A DNA stretch of 64,000 nt from Sorex araneus (GCF_027595985.1 NC_073311.1:51933292-51997291); one strand, 5' to 3'; positions 25,017 to 36,967 are shown, counted from the first letter of the stretch. Notes: generated by a model not told the origin, from the letters alone. Numbers and translations: made by a program.

Positions 25017-25140
25017 CAGGAGCTAGAAAGATAACACAGCAGGTTGGGTATTTGCCTTGCATGTGACTGACTGAGAGTTGACTTCTGGTACCTTATATGG
25101 TCCCCTATGTACCACCAGGAATGATCCTTTGTAGGATGAC
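25017..25140 (+). mobile_element. Old SINE head fragment
   Basis: AGCTAGAAAGATAACACAGC and GGGTATTTGCCTTGCATGTG. Confidence 0.6.
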
Positions 25141-25214
25141 ATTACTTTGTCCTTTCCCCCCTTGCCACAGGGAGCTTAGGTTTATCCTGGTCACACCCAT
25201 CAAGGTGCTCAAAA

Positions 25215-25480
25215 CAACAGCAACAAAATGTAAAACGGTTGAATACAGATTCTTCTCCAGTGAACATTTCATATTCTCCAGGATGAACCACATGCTGAGA
25301 CACAAAACAAATGTTAATAGCATTACAAAAATTGAAATCATATCAAGCATAATTTTAGATCCTAATGTTATGTAAGCAGAAATTCAACATAAAAAAGAAA
25401 ACTGGAAAACCACCAACACTGGCTCTGCACGTGTATCTCTGAGCTTGAGCACAAGTACTGCAAAAGGAAAAATGAAACCA
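25215..25480 (+). mobile_element. LINE-1 ORF2 fragment, sense
   Basis: ACAGATTCTTCTCCAGTGAA, then TTCTCCAGGATGAACCACAT, then CACAAAACAAATGTTAATAG parallel the endonuclease-RT part of mammalian L1 ORF2. A 92-residue open frame survives; the rest is broken. Confidence 0.7.
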
Positions 25481-25489
25481 AAAAACTAG

Positions 25490-26100
25490 AAACATTGTTG
25501 ACAATACAAGAAATCAAGATTTTAATGCTCTGTATTCAGAACAACTTATAATTGTTAATTATGTCAATAATTATATATTCGCATGTAAGGCCAATTGTAT
25601 CACAATGTAAACATTCAACCATTGCTTGTATCATTTATGACCAAGGTACAATAGTAATAAGGACTAAACCATCTAACCAGTCATAGAATTACTACCATAA
25701 ATTTTCCAATTTACAAAAGTTTAACAAAAGATTCAGGTAGAGAGAATTAGATACATGCTACAAAGATAACACTCTATTTTTCTAAAGAAGAATTGCAAAG
25801 AAATACATGGGAATATGTGAATATATTTTATGAATGAACATTGTTTCAGACTTAATTCTTTGCCTAAAGAAAAAGGAGAAGAATAAATCTAGGATTTTTC
25901 CAAATTTTGCACTTAAAGAAAATGTTGGGAGAATATTGACCCTTCAGTGGTAAATGTTGTGCAGTGACATGCAACTAAAACATAAACATTATTGACAACT
26001 ATTTTACCATAAGAATAAAATTTAGAAAAAAGCCACATTTTTTACATCTACATGGATAGGACTGCTAAGGACAAAAAGAAATAAAAAGTTTTAATGGGTA
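25490..26100. other. AT-rich interval without recognised feature
   Basis: Some stretches may be further decayed L1, but I could not support a match. Confidence 0.3.
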
Positions 26101-26107
26101 TTGCTAT

Positions 26108-26217
26108 CTTGCAATAAGAAAATGAGCTGTGTATATTATTTTGAGTTGAAATGACCAATAACAACCAAGTATAGAAAAAATAAAGCACTTTAACTACATG
26201 ATTGCAGCATAGAACAT
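26108..26217 (+). repeat. Dispersed repeat unit 1 (pair with 27518)
   Basis: CTTGCAATAAGAAAATGAGC to GATTGCAGCATAGAAC resembles 27518-27627 at about 85% by eye. Both are followed by a SINE head, at different stages of truncation. Confidence 0.6.
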
Positions 26218-26340
26218 GGACTTGAGAGATAGTAGAGTGGATAGGGCACCTGCCTTGTATGAAACTCACTCCAGTTCAATCCCTGCCTCCGCATCTGGTC
26301 CCTTGAGATTACCAGAGACAAAACTAGGAGTTAAACCCTT
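26218..26340 (+). mobile_element. Old SINE head copy
   Basis: GGACTTGAGAGATAGTAGAG and GGGCACCTGCCTTGTATG. Followed by a (CA)n tract at 26361. Confidence 0.6.
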
Positions 26341-26649
26341 AGCACACAGTTGGATGTATCACACACACACACACAAAAATCAAAAGAACATAACTCAGGG
26401 GGAAGAAAATTGTCCCTTTGAACTATTTTTATTTTTTCTAGTGATGTATATTTCTATTCATTCTTTGTGTAATAATGAAGTGACATCTAAAAACTCCTAT
26501 CACTTAGCTTTATTGGTTGCATAGCTTCAAACATCAACTAAAGCTTTTAATGCTAGTTCTCAGGTAGCAACAAATTTTGGGGTAAAGACAAAACTCTGAC
26601 AATTGAGGGTATTAGAATCACTGGCACATTACTGAACAGTACTTAAATT

Positions 26650-26822
26650 TAAGAGCATTGCTCTGGAAAATTTTCTTGGAGAGGGCAGACCTAGGCAGTG
26701 CTCGGAGATATTGTCTGTCTGGTGCTCTGGAGGATTCATCTCAGAAGGGCTTAGGGTGCCATGCAGTGCTAGGGATCAAACCCAGGTCTTCCATATGCAA
26801 AGCATTCTCTTTGGTCCCATGG
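26650..26822 (-). mobile_element. Possible old SINE copy
   Basis: Weak resemblance (GCAGTGCTAGGGATCAAACC, AGGTCTTCCATATGCAAAGC). Strongly diverged. Confidence 0.4.
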
Positions 26823-26849
26823 TGTGGAAGTATTAAACACTGAGACTTT

Positions 26850-27515
26850 GAGCCTCCTGTTGAAATTAAAATACATTAGCATCATACAAGTTGTTTGTTG
26901 TTAGTTTTTTCTTTCTTTTTTTAATGATGTGATTCTACTCATTTTCTTAAAATAGCTTGTACATGATCTATTTTCTGTAAGCATTGACTAAACTGAACAG
27001 TGCTATGTGTCATGTTCTCTCCATTTCTCACTTGGAAACCCTGATGATGGCAATCTATAATTTTGTCTCTTATATACTTTCTTACCTTCACATTCATGGA
27101 CTGACTGGAAAGCAAATTTAAATATTATTGGCCTCTCACAGTATTTTTGAATCAACATTTAATCAGTCATCACTCTTTGTCCTTATAACAACTCTCAATT
27201 TCCTTTGTTGATTCCCATATAGTACTCTAACTGCTTAGACATCCTGTCACAGTCAGTGAATTTCTGAAGGACAGTGAGCTTGACATTTTTCATGGTCAGA
27301 TCATCAAGGTCTAGTAAGATACTTAGTCATTAATTCATATATTTTGATATGAAAGTTCACTTTATGTTAATTAGACAGATAACTAAAACACAATAATAAA
27401 AATAGTCCTAACTCATCACCGTTAAATCACATGTTATAATTGAACTGTGCCTTTGATTCAGATCCACAAATTATGCTTTCCTTGAGCTAGTGATATAAAT
27501 TGATGTCAATATTTC
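26850..27515. other. Interval without recognised feature
   Basis: AT-rich. No exon or repeat supported. Confidence 0.3.
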
Positions 27516-27517
27516 TG

Positions 27518-27627
27518 CCTTGCAATGAGAAAATAATCTGTTTATATTATTCTGAGTTAATATGACCACTAACAACCAAGTATAGAAACAATGAAACACT
27601 CTAACTGCATGACTGCAGCATAGAACA
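27518..27627 (+). repeat. Dispersed repeat unit 2 (pair with 26108)
   Basis: CTTGCAATGAGAAAATAATC to GACTGCAGCATAGAAC. See the unit at 26108. Confidence 0.6.
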
Positions 27628-27649
27628 GAATTCAGGGGCTTGAAAGATG

Positions 27650-28075
27650 GAACAAAGACATCAAACAGTACAATAGAATCCTTTATTGAACAACTTAACT
27701 CATGACAGTTGCAATGTAAAAGCCTGGCTGACTAAGAGGAAGTGAAACTCTCTTACACAAGTGGACCAATAACAATTGAAAATTGTTACCAAGGAGTTTC
27801 TTCTGTTTTCCTCAAAATTGTCTTTTCCTGTGGACTAAACTGTGGCCTACAACTAGTAAATTTTTTTGTTGATGGCCTGGAAGTCCCCTAATTGGTACTC
27901 AGGTGGTTTGGGAATTATTTTGTGTGATTCTTGGCTGCTCAGAGAGCAGTTCAGTGTCTGTGTCAGTTCAGACTACACAAACCTTCAACCCCACGTCTAC
28001 CACCAGAGTGTCTCCTTTCCTCTGCCAATGTTCCTAAGGTGACTTTTACCCACCCCCCATGACAATTTTGCCCCA
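27650..28075 (-). mobile_element. Possible solo LTR-like segment, antisense
   Basis: GC-richer than its flanks and carries CCTTTATTGAAC, an antisense AATAAA, near one end. No retroviral coding sequence. Low-certainty call. Confidence 0.25.
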
Positions 28076-28114
28076 AGTAAATTTTCATGGCTTGGGGTTT
28101 AACAATCATATTTT

Positions 28115-28400
28115 TCATCTATTCTGATTAAATTTCAAGTACATTATGAAATCATAACCCAGTTTTAGTTTCTGTTTTTTTGCATTGTGAGTGGATATCC
28201 GATTTTTCCCAGAACCATTTATTAAAAATATTGTACTTCTCTCATTGTATGCTGTTGACTCTAATGCTGAGATGAACTGTTACATACATGAGGATTTTAT
28301 TCTGGGGACTCAGTTATATTTCATTGACATCGGTACACACTTTTATTCTAATGCCACATTGTTTGGTTCATGATAGCTTTCTAGTATAGTATAAATCAAT
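28115..28400 (-). mobile_element. LINE-1 ORF2 fragment, antisense
   Basis: AACCATTTATTAAAAATATT, then CATTGTATGCTGTTGACTC, then ATAGCTTTCTAGTATAGTAT is the antisense of a highly recognisable L1 ORF2 stretch. Confidence 0.75.
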
Positions 28401-28479
28401 CATACAAATCACTGACCAACATTAATTAGAAGATCATCTAATCAATAAGCTGGACTTTTGACTAAACCCTAGAAATGTG

Positions 28480-29370
28480 TGTTCACAAAACAAAATGTGG
28501 GGGTTGTTGCTGCTGAAAAGATGCGTGTGTGACTGTACAGTGACCCAGAGCTGCTTCCCCCCTCTCCAGCCCTCCCCAACAGAGACAGAGAGATCTGGAG
28601 ACAGGGACCACAACCTGGTGGTGAAAATGGCCCCTTTAATGCTTATAGAACATACTTATAAAACATCTGAGGGGGCTTGAGATAAGGACATAGGTGTGAC
28701 TGATCATTTACATAAACATTTCACTGTCACTGTCATCCCCTTGCTCATTGATTTGTTTGAGCGGGCACCAGTAACGTCTCTCATTGAGAGACTTATTGTT
28801 ACTGTTTTTGGCATATCCAATATGGACGGGTAGCTTGCCAGGCTCTACCATGCGGGCTCCATACTCTTAGTAGCTTGCTGGGCTCTCCAAGAGGGGCGGA
28901 GGAATCGAACTCTAGTTGGCCGCGTGAAAGGCACTGTGCTATCGCTCCATCCAGATAAACATTTAGCAGAGAAAATTCTCTTGGGGAGAGAACTCAAGGA
29001 GATACTCTGTCTCACAGGGACATCTACATTGCTTTTTATTTTTTCTCTAGTTGTGTAAGTCATCAATACTTGCAGTTGTTTGGATATACACAGTTAAGAG
29101 ACAAAGATCCCAACACTTAGTTCTCTGGGCTGAGAGAGCAAGCAAGTCTTTTACCGTAAATCCCAGACTAAGTCCTCAGGACAGTTCAGCTTGTCCTTCC
29201 TCATGGAGGTCCTGTCTCTTAAGTTGTAACAGCTTGCATAAAGACCACGCATTTACGCTTTCTAAAATGTCTCATTTAGATGCTTTGCCACTTGCCCGGG
29301 TTCCATCCCAATCCCGTGGAAGGACCTCCCTTTTGGGATGTCAGGAACTATAGCAACTGAAGCCTGAGTC
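28480..29370 (-). mobile_element. LTR-like repeat, split by a SINE and by composite B
   Basis: Shares features with 34000-35130: a C-rich start, GGTGGTGAAAATGGCCCCTTTAA, and an end region with TTTTGGGATGTCAGGAACTA (there CTTTTGGGGTGTTAGGAACTA). The end probably continues past composite B at 30861 to about 30960. No coding sequence seen. Confidence 0.4.
28722..28954 (-). mobile_element. SINE, long-tail form, nested in the LTR-like repeat
   Basis: Flanked by ATAAACATTT at 28712-28721 and 28955-28964. Confidence 0.88.
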
Positions 29371-29387
29371 AAGTAATTATGATCAAG

Positions 29388-30843
29388 AGCCATGTGGGGA
29401 CGCTCCTTTCCGGCCCTGCGCGAGATCGACCCCGGAGGCAACTGAACCACTTTGGACACGAGCGGCGCCCCCCAAAATGCCTCCAAACTGTGTGCCCGGA
29501 GCTTCTGGCCCAGACGCTGCCAGCGAGTGATGCAATTACCAAAAGAATTTTCCCCGGACTTCATATAGAAATCTAACCTAATATCTTTTGATTGTCAGCA
29601 ACGTGTAAATGTTCCTTTTTGGCAGGGCTTACCGTGGGGGGAAACTCCAAACAATAGTACTGAGTTTTTTGTTGAAGGGTAAAAGATTGTAACGATAGAA
29701 TTTTAGGCAGAATTTTCCCTGGACTTTATATAGAAACCCAAAACCGCGCGGCCTCGGCAGCCTAATGTCATCTAATCATCAGCAATATGAAATGGTTCCT
29801 TTGTAATGGGTTGGACTTTGGGGGGACCATAATAGGGTTAAAGTTTGTAGCGACGTGTAATTTCTGGCTGTACTTTCCCTGGACTTTATACAGAAATTCA
29901 AAGCCGCGAGGCCGCTGCCATGGCCGCGCAACCTATTGTCATTTAATCATCACCAATATGAAATGGTTCCTTCTTAACGGGTCGGACTTTGGTGGGAAAT
30001 CCTTACAAGAATAGTAAGTCTTTTGCTGAAATATTGAAGGCTACCAAAGTGGTAGCCATCTCTATAGACTGAACTAAGCCATATCCCCACGCCGGCTGAG
30101 AAGAAATATCCTTCTTTCTCGGGAAGAAACGCGGCGTGGCGTTAACCATAGTATGATGTCCATTAAGCTGACACGGACCTGGTGGCGTGGGAATCGGATA
30201 CAAGGGAATAAATTATTAAGTACTTGGAACAGCGGGACACTGGTGGAATCTCGAGCCGGGGCGATACCAGCATATTACCTTTGATTCCAGAAACTGCTTG
30301 CAGACATTCTACCAGGCTATCAACTAAGCCAGAGCCCCACACCGGCTGATGACGGGAAATAACCATCTTTTTTGGTTTGTTTTCCCTTTGTCAGGCAGCG
30401 TGGTGATTACTAAACAGACGTGATCTCGGTGGCGCGGGACGAGGGGGGAAAAAATAGAAAAGTTATGTAACAAACAGCGGGACTTAATATCTCTACATTC
30501 TCAGCAATGGAGAGCCATCAAATGCTTCCTTGACAGTGGGACTGTCTTTTCTTTTTTGGGGGAAACCCTAGCAACAATAGTGAGTTATGTGCTGAAGCAT
30601 GGACTGTAACCAAGATAAAGCGTAAACGAAGTGAAACTTATCATTTACAAGGGCGGGAACTGGGGGGGCAGGAGGTTTAATGGGGTGGTTGGTGATGGAA
30701 TATGGGCACGGGTGAAGGGAAGGGTGTTTGAGTATTGTATAACTGACATAATCCTGAGAACTATGTAACCCTCCACATGGTGATTCAATAAAATTTAAAT
30801 TTAAAAAAATAAATAAATAAAAATGTGAAAAAAAAAGAAAAAA
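29388..30843 (+). mobile_element. Composite ORF-less L1-like retroposon B, apparently full length
   Basis: Exact 17-bp duplication AAGTAATTATGATCAAG at 29371-29387 and 30844-30860 delimits one insertion of 1456 bases. The 3' end is the local L1 3' UTR ending GGTGATTCAATAAAATTT plus an A-rich tail. The 5' two-thirds are GC-rich repeated units: the motif AAATGGTTCCTT plus GGACTTTGG recurs about every 171-185 bases near 29604, 29789 and 29960. CCCCACGCCGGCTGA near 30090 and CCCCACACCGGCTGA near 30335 form a second internal repeat. No ORF1 or ORF2 sequence. Confidence 0.85.
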
Positions 30844-30860
30844 AAGTAATTATGATCAAG

Positions 30861-31780
30861 TAATTATGCCCAGGAGTAGATACATTTCAGATTCAATCAA
30901 TCCCAAATATTAGGAGCATAGCATTAATGGTCTCTGTGTTTAACCAAAGAACATTGCTCTATAATAAAATATGAAAAGGCTATAGGGGAAATAGAAAAGC
31001 AGGTACAAATACACAGCACTTCAAATACATAGCAGTACAAATACAAAGCTCAGAATTACCAGAAAGTTTTGGCTTATAAGTAATCAAGACTGACTTGGGG
31101 AACTGAGACAATGAGAGGTAAAACACAAAGGAAAGGTTAAAGATAAACTTTAATTAAATTAGAGAAGCTTGCAAAAGCACAATAAGCTTCTCTGGGAGGA
31201 GGAAAATTAGCAATTCATGAAGCCTAAAACACTTTGGGTTAATATCCAACAAGAAAGAATATTGTATTTGACTTCTTATAGATAAAACAGATATTCCAAT
31301 GAGCAATTAGAATGCAACATATTAAACATACATTTTTTTTTTCAGAGGTTAAAGTCCACTTGGTTTCCAATAACATCACTGTGCAATGTTGACAGCCAAT
31401 TCTATCTGTAGGCAAGGTCTTTATTATTAATTTCAATTCAAACTTAGGAAATGATAACTTTACCTGAGCAATTTAACATATATAATTTAAAGATTAGGAT
31501 AAGATTAGAATGATATATAAATAATGGAAATATGCTTCATAGAGATAGAAATTTAGGATACCTAAATCTGCAATAGGATTAGAGTATAGTAATCTTGATT
31601 ATAAAAAAAAAAGTTCTTCCCGATGCTCCACTGCCACTATCATGTAAGATTATCTATCAATCTTGTTGTCAGACTGCCAGGTTAAGAATTCTCTTTTTTC
31701 TGGAACATGTGGTCACATTCTCAGCCACACTGCATCTACAATACAGTCCAGAGAGATAGTACAGAAGGTACTTACACACA
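30861..31780. other. Interval without recognised gene
   Basis: AT-rich. The first ~100 bases probably belong to the LTR-like repeat split by composite B. Confidence 0.3.
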
Positions 31781-31790
31781 GATGACCTGT

Positions 31791-32037
31791 TGCACTGTAG
31801 CACTGTTATCCTGTTGTTAATGGATTTACTCAAGTGGGCACCAGTAATGTCTCCATTGTGAGACTTGTTGTTACTGTTTTTGGCATAACGAATATGCCAT
31901 GGGTGGCTTGCCAGGCTCTGCCACGTGGGCAGGATACTCTTGGTAGCTAGCTGGACTCTCTGAGAGGGACGGAAGAATCGAACCCGGTCAGCTGTGTGCA
32001 AGGCAAACGCCCTACCCATTGTGCTACTGTTCCAGTC
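31791..32037 (-). mobile_element. SINE, long-tail form, full length
   Basis: GCACTGTAGCACTGTTATCC to GTGCTACTGTTCCAGTCC. A SINE head fragment (GTCCAGAGAGATAGTACAG) lies just before it. Confidence 0.88.
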
Positions 32038-32039
32038 CA

Positions 32040-32660
32040 TTCTCTGCATATAGTAGCTATTTCCACATTTCACTGCTGCTTAATATTACATTATGTGAAC
32101 TAAGCATAAAGGATGTCTCTGTTCTCTTTTCTATGGATGTTGGGTATTTTTCAGTGTTTGCTAATATAAACATGCACAGAATTTTCTGTGGGTAAGTGGT
32201 TTTCTATCTTTTTAACACCTGCAGTTGAAAAACCACTGTTCTAGGAAATTGCCTTAAAGAAAATTGTCTTTTCCAATTTACTGCATACCACCATCTCGAT
32301 TTCATACTGACCATGGCATTTCACTTCCCCATCTGCTACATTTATGGATCCCTGTTACTCTACAAACTCAACAACAATTGATAGTATCAAATTCTTAATT
32401 TGGGCCAGAACATTGCATATACAATGAAATTTCAGTTAGCCTTAATCTGCATTTTCATCTTTTATTAGGAGCAATCATTTTTATATGTTCACTAATATCT
32501 CAATTTTGCTCTTCAATTTAATCATTTCTGCCTCTTGCTCTCTTTTCTATTGGAGTGTCTGACTTTTTCTTATTGGTTTATCTGTTCTGAAAACTAATCC
32601 CACAGAGCTTGGATGGCTAACAAGTGCCATTCCATACTTATGACTGGCATTCTGATTCTC
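32040..32660. other. Interval without recognised feature
   Basis: AT-rich, possibly decayed L1 at 32050-32240 (GGATGTTGGGTATTTTTCAG). Not certain. Confidence 0.3.
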
Positions 32661-32661
32661 T

Positions 32662-32836
32662 TTTGTTGTTGTTGTTTTGGGGCCACACTCAGTGGTGCTC
32701 AGGGCTTAGTCCTGGCTCTGTGCTCAGGGATCACTCCTGGCAGGGCTCAGGGGACTGTATGTGGTCCTAGAGAGTGAACCTGGATTAGCCAGAAAGAAGG
32801 CCAGTGCCCTGCCCTCTGTCCTATCTCTCCAGCCCC
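32662..32836 (-). mobile_element. SINE, short-tail form
   Basis: GGGGCCACACTCAGTGGTGC to TATCTCTCCAGCCCCC, moderately diverged. Confidence 0.8.
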
Positions 32837-33093
32837 CTATTTTTAATATTTTTATGAAACTTCTTAATTAGCATACATTTCTTTTATAGTGCAATTGTAA
32901 CTATTAGCATTTCTTAAAGAATAAAAGCAATTATTTGGAGCTCTTTGACCTTAGGCCATTTCATTTCTTTCTGGGTCATGAAGTGCAATGTAAAAGAGCA
33001 TCAAAAAAGTGGATGGAAAATAACCTTTAACAGGAAAATGATCAAACCTGCACAGGGAATACCTTTGGAGTGGCTGCTCAAAAACTACAGTAC

Positions 33094-33308
33094 ACTGTAA
33101 AATACACTGTAACATTGTCATCCCGTTGTTCATCGATTTGCTCGAATGGGCACCAGTAATGTCTCCATTGTGAGACTTGTTACTGTTTTTGGCATATAAA
33201 ATATGCCACGGGTAGCTTGTCAGGCTCTGCCATGATGGCGAGATACTCTTGGTAGCTGGCTGAGCTCTCTGAGAGGGATGGAGGAATCGAACCCAGGTCG
33301 GCCATGTG
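33094..33308 (-). mobile_element. SINE, long-tail form, head truncated
   Basis: AACATTGTCATCCCGTTGTT to GAATCGAACCCAGGTCGGCC. Directly abuts the SINE fragment at 33309, perhaps a recombination between two SINEs. Confidence 0.8.
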
Positions 33309-33427
33309 ACCTACCTGGGTTCAATCTCTGGCATCTCATATGGTTCCTTGAGTGCAGTCAGGAGTAATTCCTGAGTGCAGAGACAGGAGTAATTCCTGAA
33401 TGTTGCCAAGTGTCGCCCCCCAAAACA
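33309..33427 (+). mobile_element. SINE, short-tail form, 5'-truncated
   Basis: CCTGGGTTCAATCTCTGGCA to GCCAAGTGTCGCCCCCC in sense orientation, fused at the B-box region to the antisense copy before it. Confidence 0.7.
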
Positions 33428-33699
33428 ACAGCATGTCCTCCCCAAACCCCAGAACTCTACATACATCCCAGTAGTAGCATACCAGTTTGGATCAGAATGT
33501 AAGATAGAAGCCAACAAATCCTAGCTCACAAAATTTATATAGAGAAGCTTACTTTCCAACAACAGTTCAAGGACTTGAAGTCCCCATGGTGAGATACAAT
33601 AATTTACACAAACTTTCTTCTACAGAAATACTGTTTTTAATCACTCTGTTAACCATTTCTTGGTAACAAGCAAAATAAAGTAAAATACTCTGGGCCTGC

Positions 33700-33862
33700 T
33701 CAGGGGCAGGCTTGAGTGATGATTAGGAAAATGGGGACAATGGTGGAAGGAAGGTGACAGTGGTGGTGAGATTGTTGTTGAAATATTGATTGTCAATATC
33801 AAATCTTCGTGAACAACTTTGTAAACCAAGGTTTTTAAATAAAGTGGAAGAAAAAAATCTTC
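33700..33862 (+). mobile_element. Retroposon 3' end with A-rich tail
   Basis: GTGGTGGTGAGATTGTTGTTG, GAACAACTTTGTAAACCAAG and TTTTTAAATAAAGTGG parallel the 8545 copy. Confidence 0.45.
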
Positions 33863-33999
33863 CTGAAAGGGAATCACTATAGAAAATAAAAGATGTGCAA
33901 GCTGTCTCAGAAAAGGGACAATTTATGCTATTATTAGATCACAATATGTTTAATGTGCATTAATTTTTACTAGAGGGCGTGTGTTAAAAGAATAAAATT

Positions 34000-35130
34000 T
34001 GAGGGGCCACGTGGCTCTCTCTCTCTGGCCACCTGTGTTCAATGGTCTCTGCCGCTTCCCCCACCCCAGGGAGGCGGATGGTGATGGGTGAATGAAGGAG
34101 GAAACGAGGGACAGGCTGGTTGGTGTCAGTTGCAGTTTATTCCATTCCCACCTTCATTCTCTTTGGATCCCTCTTCCCGATCCCCCTCATCTTCCTCTTG
34201 GGTCCTGCTCCTTCATACTTCTCTGGATCCCCCAGCCCACTCTTACAGCTGAGTTAAATCCCAAAGCATGAGGGGTTGGGGTAACAATTGCACTTAGGTG
34301 TCTTCCTACCATCAGCAGATGTCAGGTCCTTCCCTCAGGGGAAGCTTCTGGGACAGATTCTCTTCCACCAAGATGACTGGCCTAAGGGCAAAATATGGGT
34401 GTGGTTCCCCTCTCCTTAGTCCAACAAACTGAAGCACTGTAGCACTGTCGTCCAGTTGTTTGTTCATCGATTTGCTCAAGTGGGCACCAGTAGCGTCTCC
34501 ATTGTGAGAATTGTTGTTACTGTTTTGGGCATATCAAATATGCCACGGGTAGCTTGCCAGGCTCTGCCATGCGGGCAAGGTGCTCTCGGTAGCTTTCTGG
34601 GCTCTTTGAGAGGGATGCAGGAGTACCTGGGTCGGCCGTGTGCAAGGCAAATGCCCTACCCGCTGTGCTATCACTCCAGCCCTGTCCAACAAACATACAT
34701 TCATAATATTAGTTATTTTGTATGGACACAGTAAACAGAGATACGTTAAGTTTATAGGATTGCTTTCATGGTGCCATCTCGTTATAGAGCTCAGACTACA
34801 GTGCTCAGGCCAGATTAACCTTTCCTAACCTAGCAGGGTTCTAATCTCGTCATTGCTTTCTGGATCATGACAGCATTTTTCCATGACCATGTTCTTAATT
34901 TAAAGTTAAGTATTGTGGGGTTTTGGTCTGGCCCATTTTGATGCCAGGGTAACTCACAGCTGCCCTGGGTACATCTAATCCCTCATCGGGACCCTGCTTT
35001 TGGGGTGTTAGGAACTAAGGGCAATTGAGACTTAAGTCAAGGAAGCAGATGCCGCAGAGCGAATATTATTCGGAGTCAATTAACTCCCAAGTTACAAAAG
35101 CATAATATTGACTATCTTCCCATGTCTATA
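34000..35130 (-). mobile_element. LTR-like repeat related to 28480, split by a SINE
   Basis: GC-richer, starts GAGGGGCCACGTGGCTCTC, has GCAGTTTATTCC (an antisense polyA-like signal), and ends around CAATTAACTCCCAAGTTAC. No retroviral genes. Family not identified. Confidence 0.4.
34430..34683 (-). mobile_element. SINE, long-tail form, full length
   Basis: Exact duplication GTCCAACAAAC at 34419-34429 and 34684-34694. Confidence 0.9.
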
Positions 35131-35134
35131 CAAA

Positions 35135-35655
35135 AAGGACATTGCTTTAAAGTAAACTATGCAAAAGAACATAAGAGAAGGAGAAAAACAATATTTCATT
35201 CACAAATACAAAATCATAGATTTCTGAGGAATCTTACCTTACAAGTTAACAGAGTCTGATTAGGTGAAAAAGTGATAGACTGGTTTTACAGGTAAACACA
35301 GAGGAACGGAAGTGCCTCAGGAGCACTGTGTTAAACCTAAGGTCCCTGTGACTTAGGATTAAATCCTAAAATGTTTAGAGAGTATGATCATATTAAATTT
35401 TTTATCTAAGGGGAATAAAATTGGAAGCAAGGACTGAGGCAATGATGCAGAGACACTATTTCAGAAATGATGAACTTAATGTCGTGCAAATTTAGCAATT
35501 CCTCAGATTAATGACAAGTAACTTTCTAAATATCTATTGATAATGGCATTGTCACTTTTAGATTTTTTTTATAAAAAAGTAAATGATATAAATGTGAAGC
35601 ATGCAATGTTAAGATTTAGCATCCTAGTTCTAAAGAGTTGGCTTTAAAATACAGC
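35135..35655. other. Interval without recognised feature
   Basis: AT-rich, nothing supported. Confidence 0.3.
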
Positions 35656-35661
35656 AAGTAT

Positions 35662-35832
35662 TGGGGCCAGAGTGATAGTGGATAAGGTGCTTGTCTTATG
35701 TGAATCTAGCCAGGATTCCATCCCTGGCACTCCATATGGTGCCCCTAGCACTGCCAGGTGTGATTCCTGAGTACAGAGCCAGGAGTAACACCTGAGCATT
35801 ACTGGAAGTGGCCCCCAAACAAAAAACAAATA
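35662..35832 (+). mobile_element. SINE, short-tail form
   Basis: TTGGGGCCAGAGTGATAGTG to GAGCATTACTGGAAGTGGCC, then an A-rich tail. Confidence 0.75.
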
Positions 35833-35839
35833 GACAAAA

Positions 35840-36960
35840 TACACTATGTTCTTAATATTTATGATTGAGATAGATCAATTTAACAGTATGGATTATCAGG
35901 ATTTTGTGAATTCCTGTAGAATATAAAGTCTATTTCTCACAGGACTTTGAAATGGATAAGCTAGAAGCTCATTTGTCCTTTCAACAGTTTGACCTTCCCA
36001 AACTCTCTAATACTCTGCAATTACTTGATGGGATAAATTTGCTTTGAACTAGCCTCTGAGAATTTGTTGTTCAAACATGAAATGACAGCTCATTGAGCAA
36101 TCTACTTTTTCCACTACTTCACTCTGAGTTTTTGAAGGGCAATCTGTGAAGACCACAGACACTGTTTATTCTTACTCCTGGTTTTAAGGTTCAAATTTTT
36201 CCATTTACTACCTAGCAATAGAAGACCTATTTTAGGATCATAGCCTGGCTTCCTAACTAAAGAACAACAAGCGCCTGGCTGGTTGAAGATACATAGCTCT
36301 TTTTCTCCTGTTTTTTCTATTTTAGTCTTATTCACTAGGAAAATAAAAAGTGGTATCTGTTTAGCAATGGCTGTCCAATATATCAATAACAAATCAAAGT
36401 AGAGAATTGGTGCTTTTTATTTGGATTATTTCTGGTGAAATGTATCCATAAAAATATGAAATATCTTGGAAGATTTCTTGAAGTTTTGAAATGATCAGAT
36501 ATCAGAAGTTAGTCAAGAATGCACATTCATGTATATTTGAGTTTGTAAATCAGTAAAATTTAAATAATAATATTTAAAATTTACAAACATCATGACAATA
36601 AACACTACTTTGGGTTTTATATTCAATACAATGTGACTTTTTTCCTATGATGGTATTTTATATTTTAAACAAAATTTATTGATAGATTTGTAAAATAAAT
36701 ATATTTGTGTGACAAAAGCCTAAGAGAATTCCTATTCACATAGATTAACTAAAAGCTTCTGATAAAAATAATGGTATAACATGCATCTAAAAATATTGAA
36801 CTTTATTACCATCAAAATCTTTTTTAAAAGTTGAAGAGACATTAAAAAATAGATGTACTATAATGATAAGAGAGACACCTGCATAATGAATTATCTTAGA
36901 AGATCTAACCAACATGAATCAGAACCATAACATAGCAATAGTAGCTAAAATAAAAATCAA
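35840..36960. other. Interval without recognised gene
   Basis: AT-rich. A 92-codon minus-strand open frame at 36114-36392 has no lectin or other recognised motif and was not called. Confidence 0.3.
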
Positions 36961-36967
36961 AACAACT

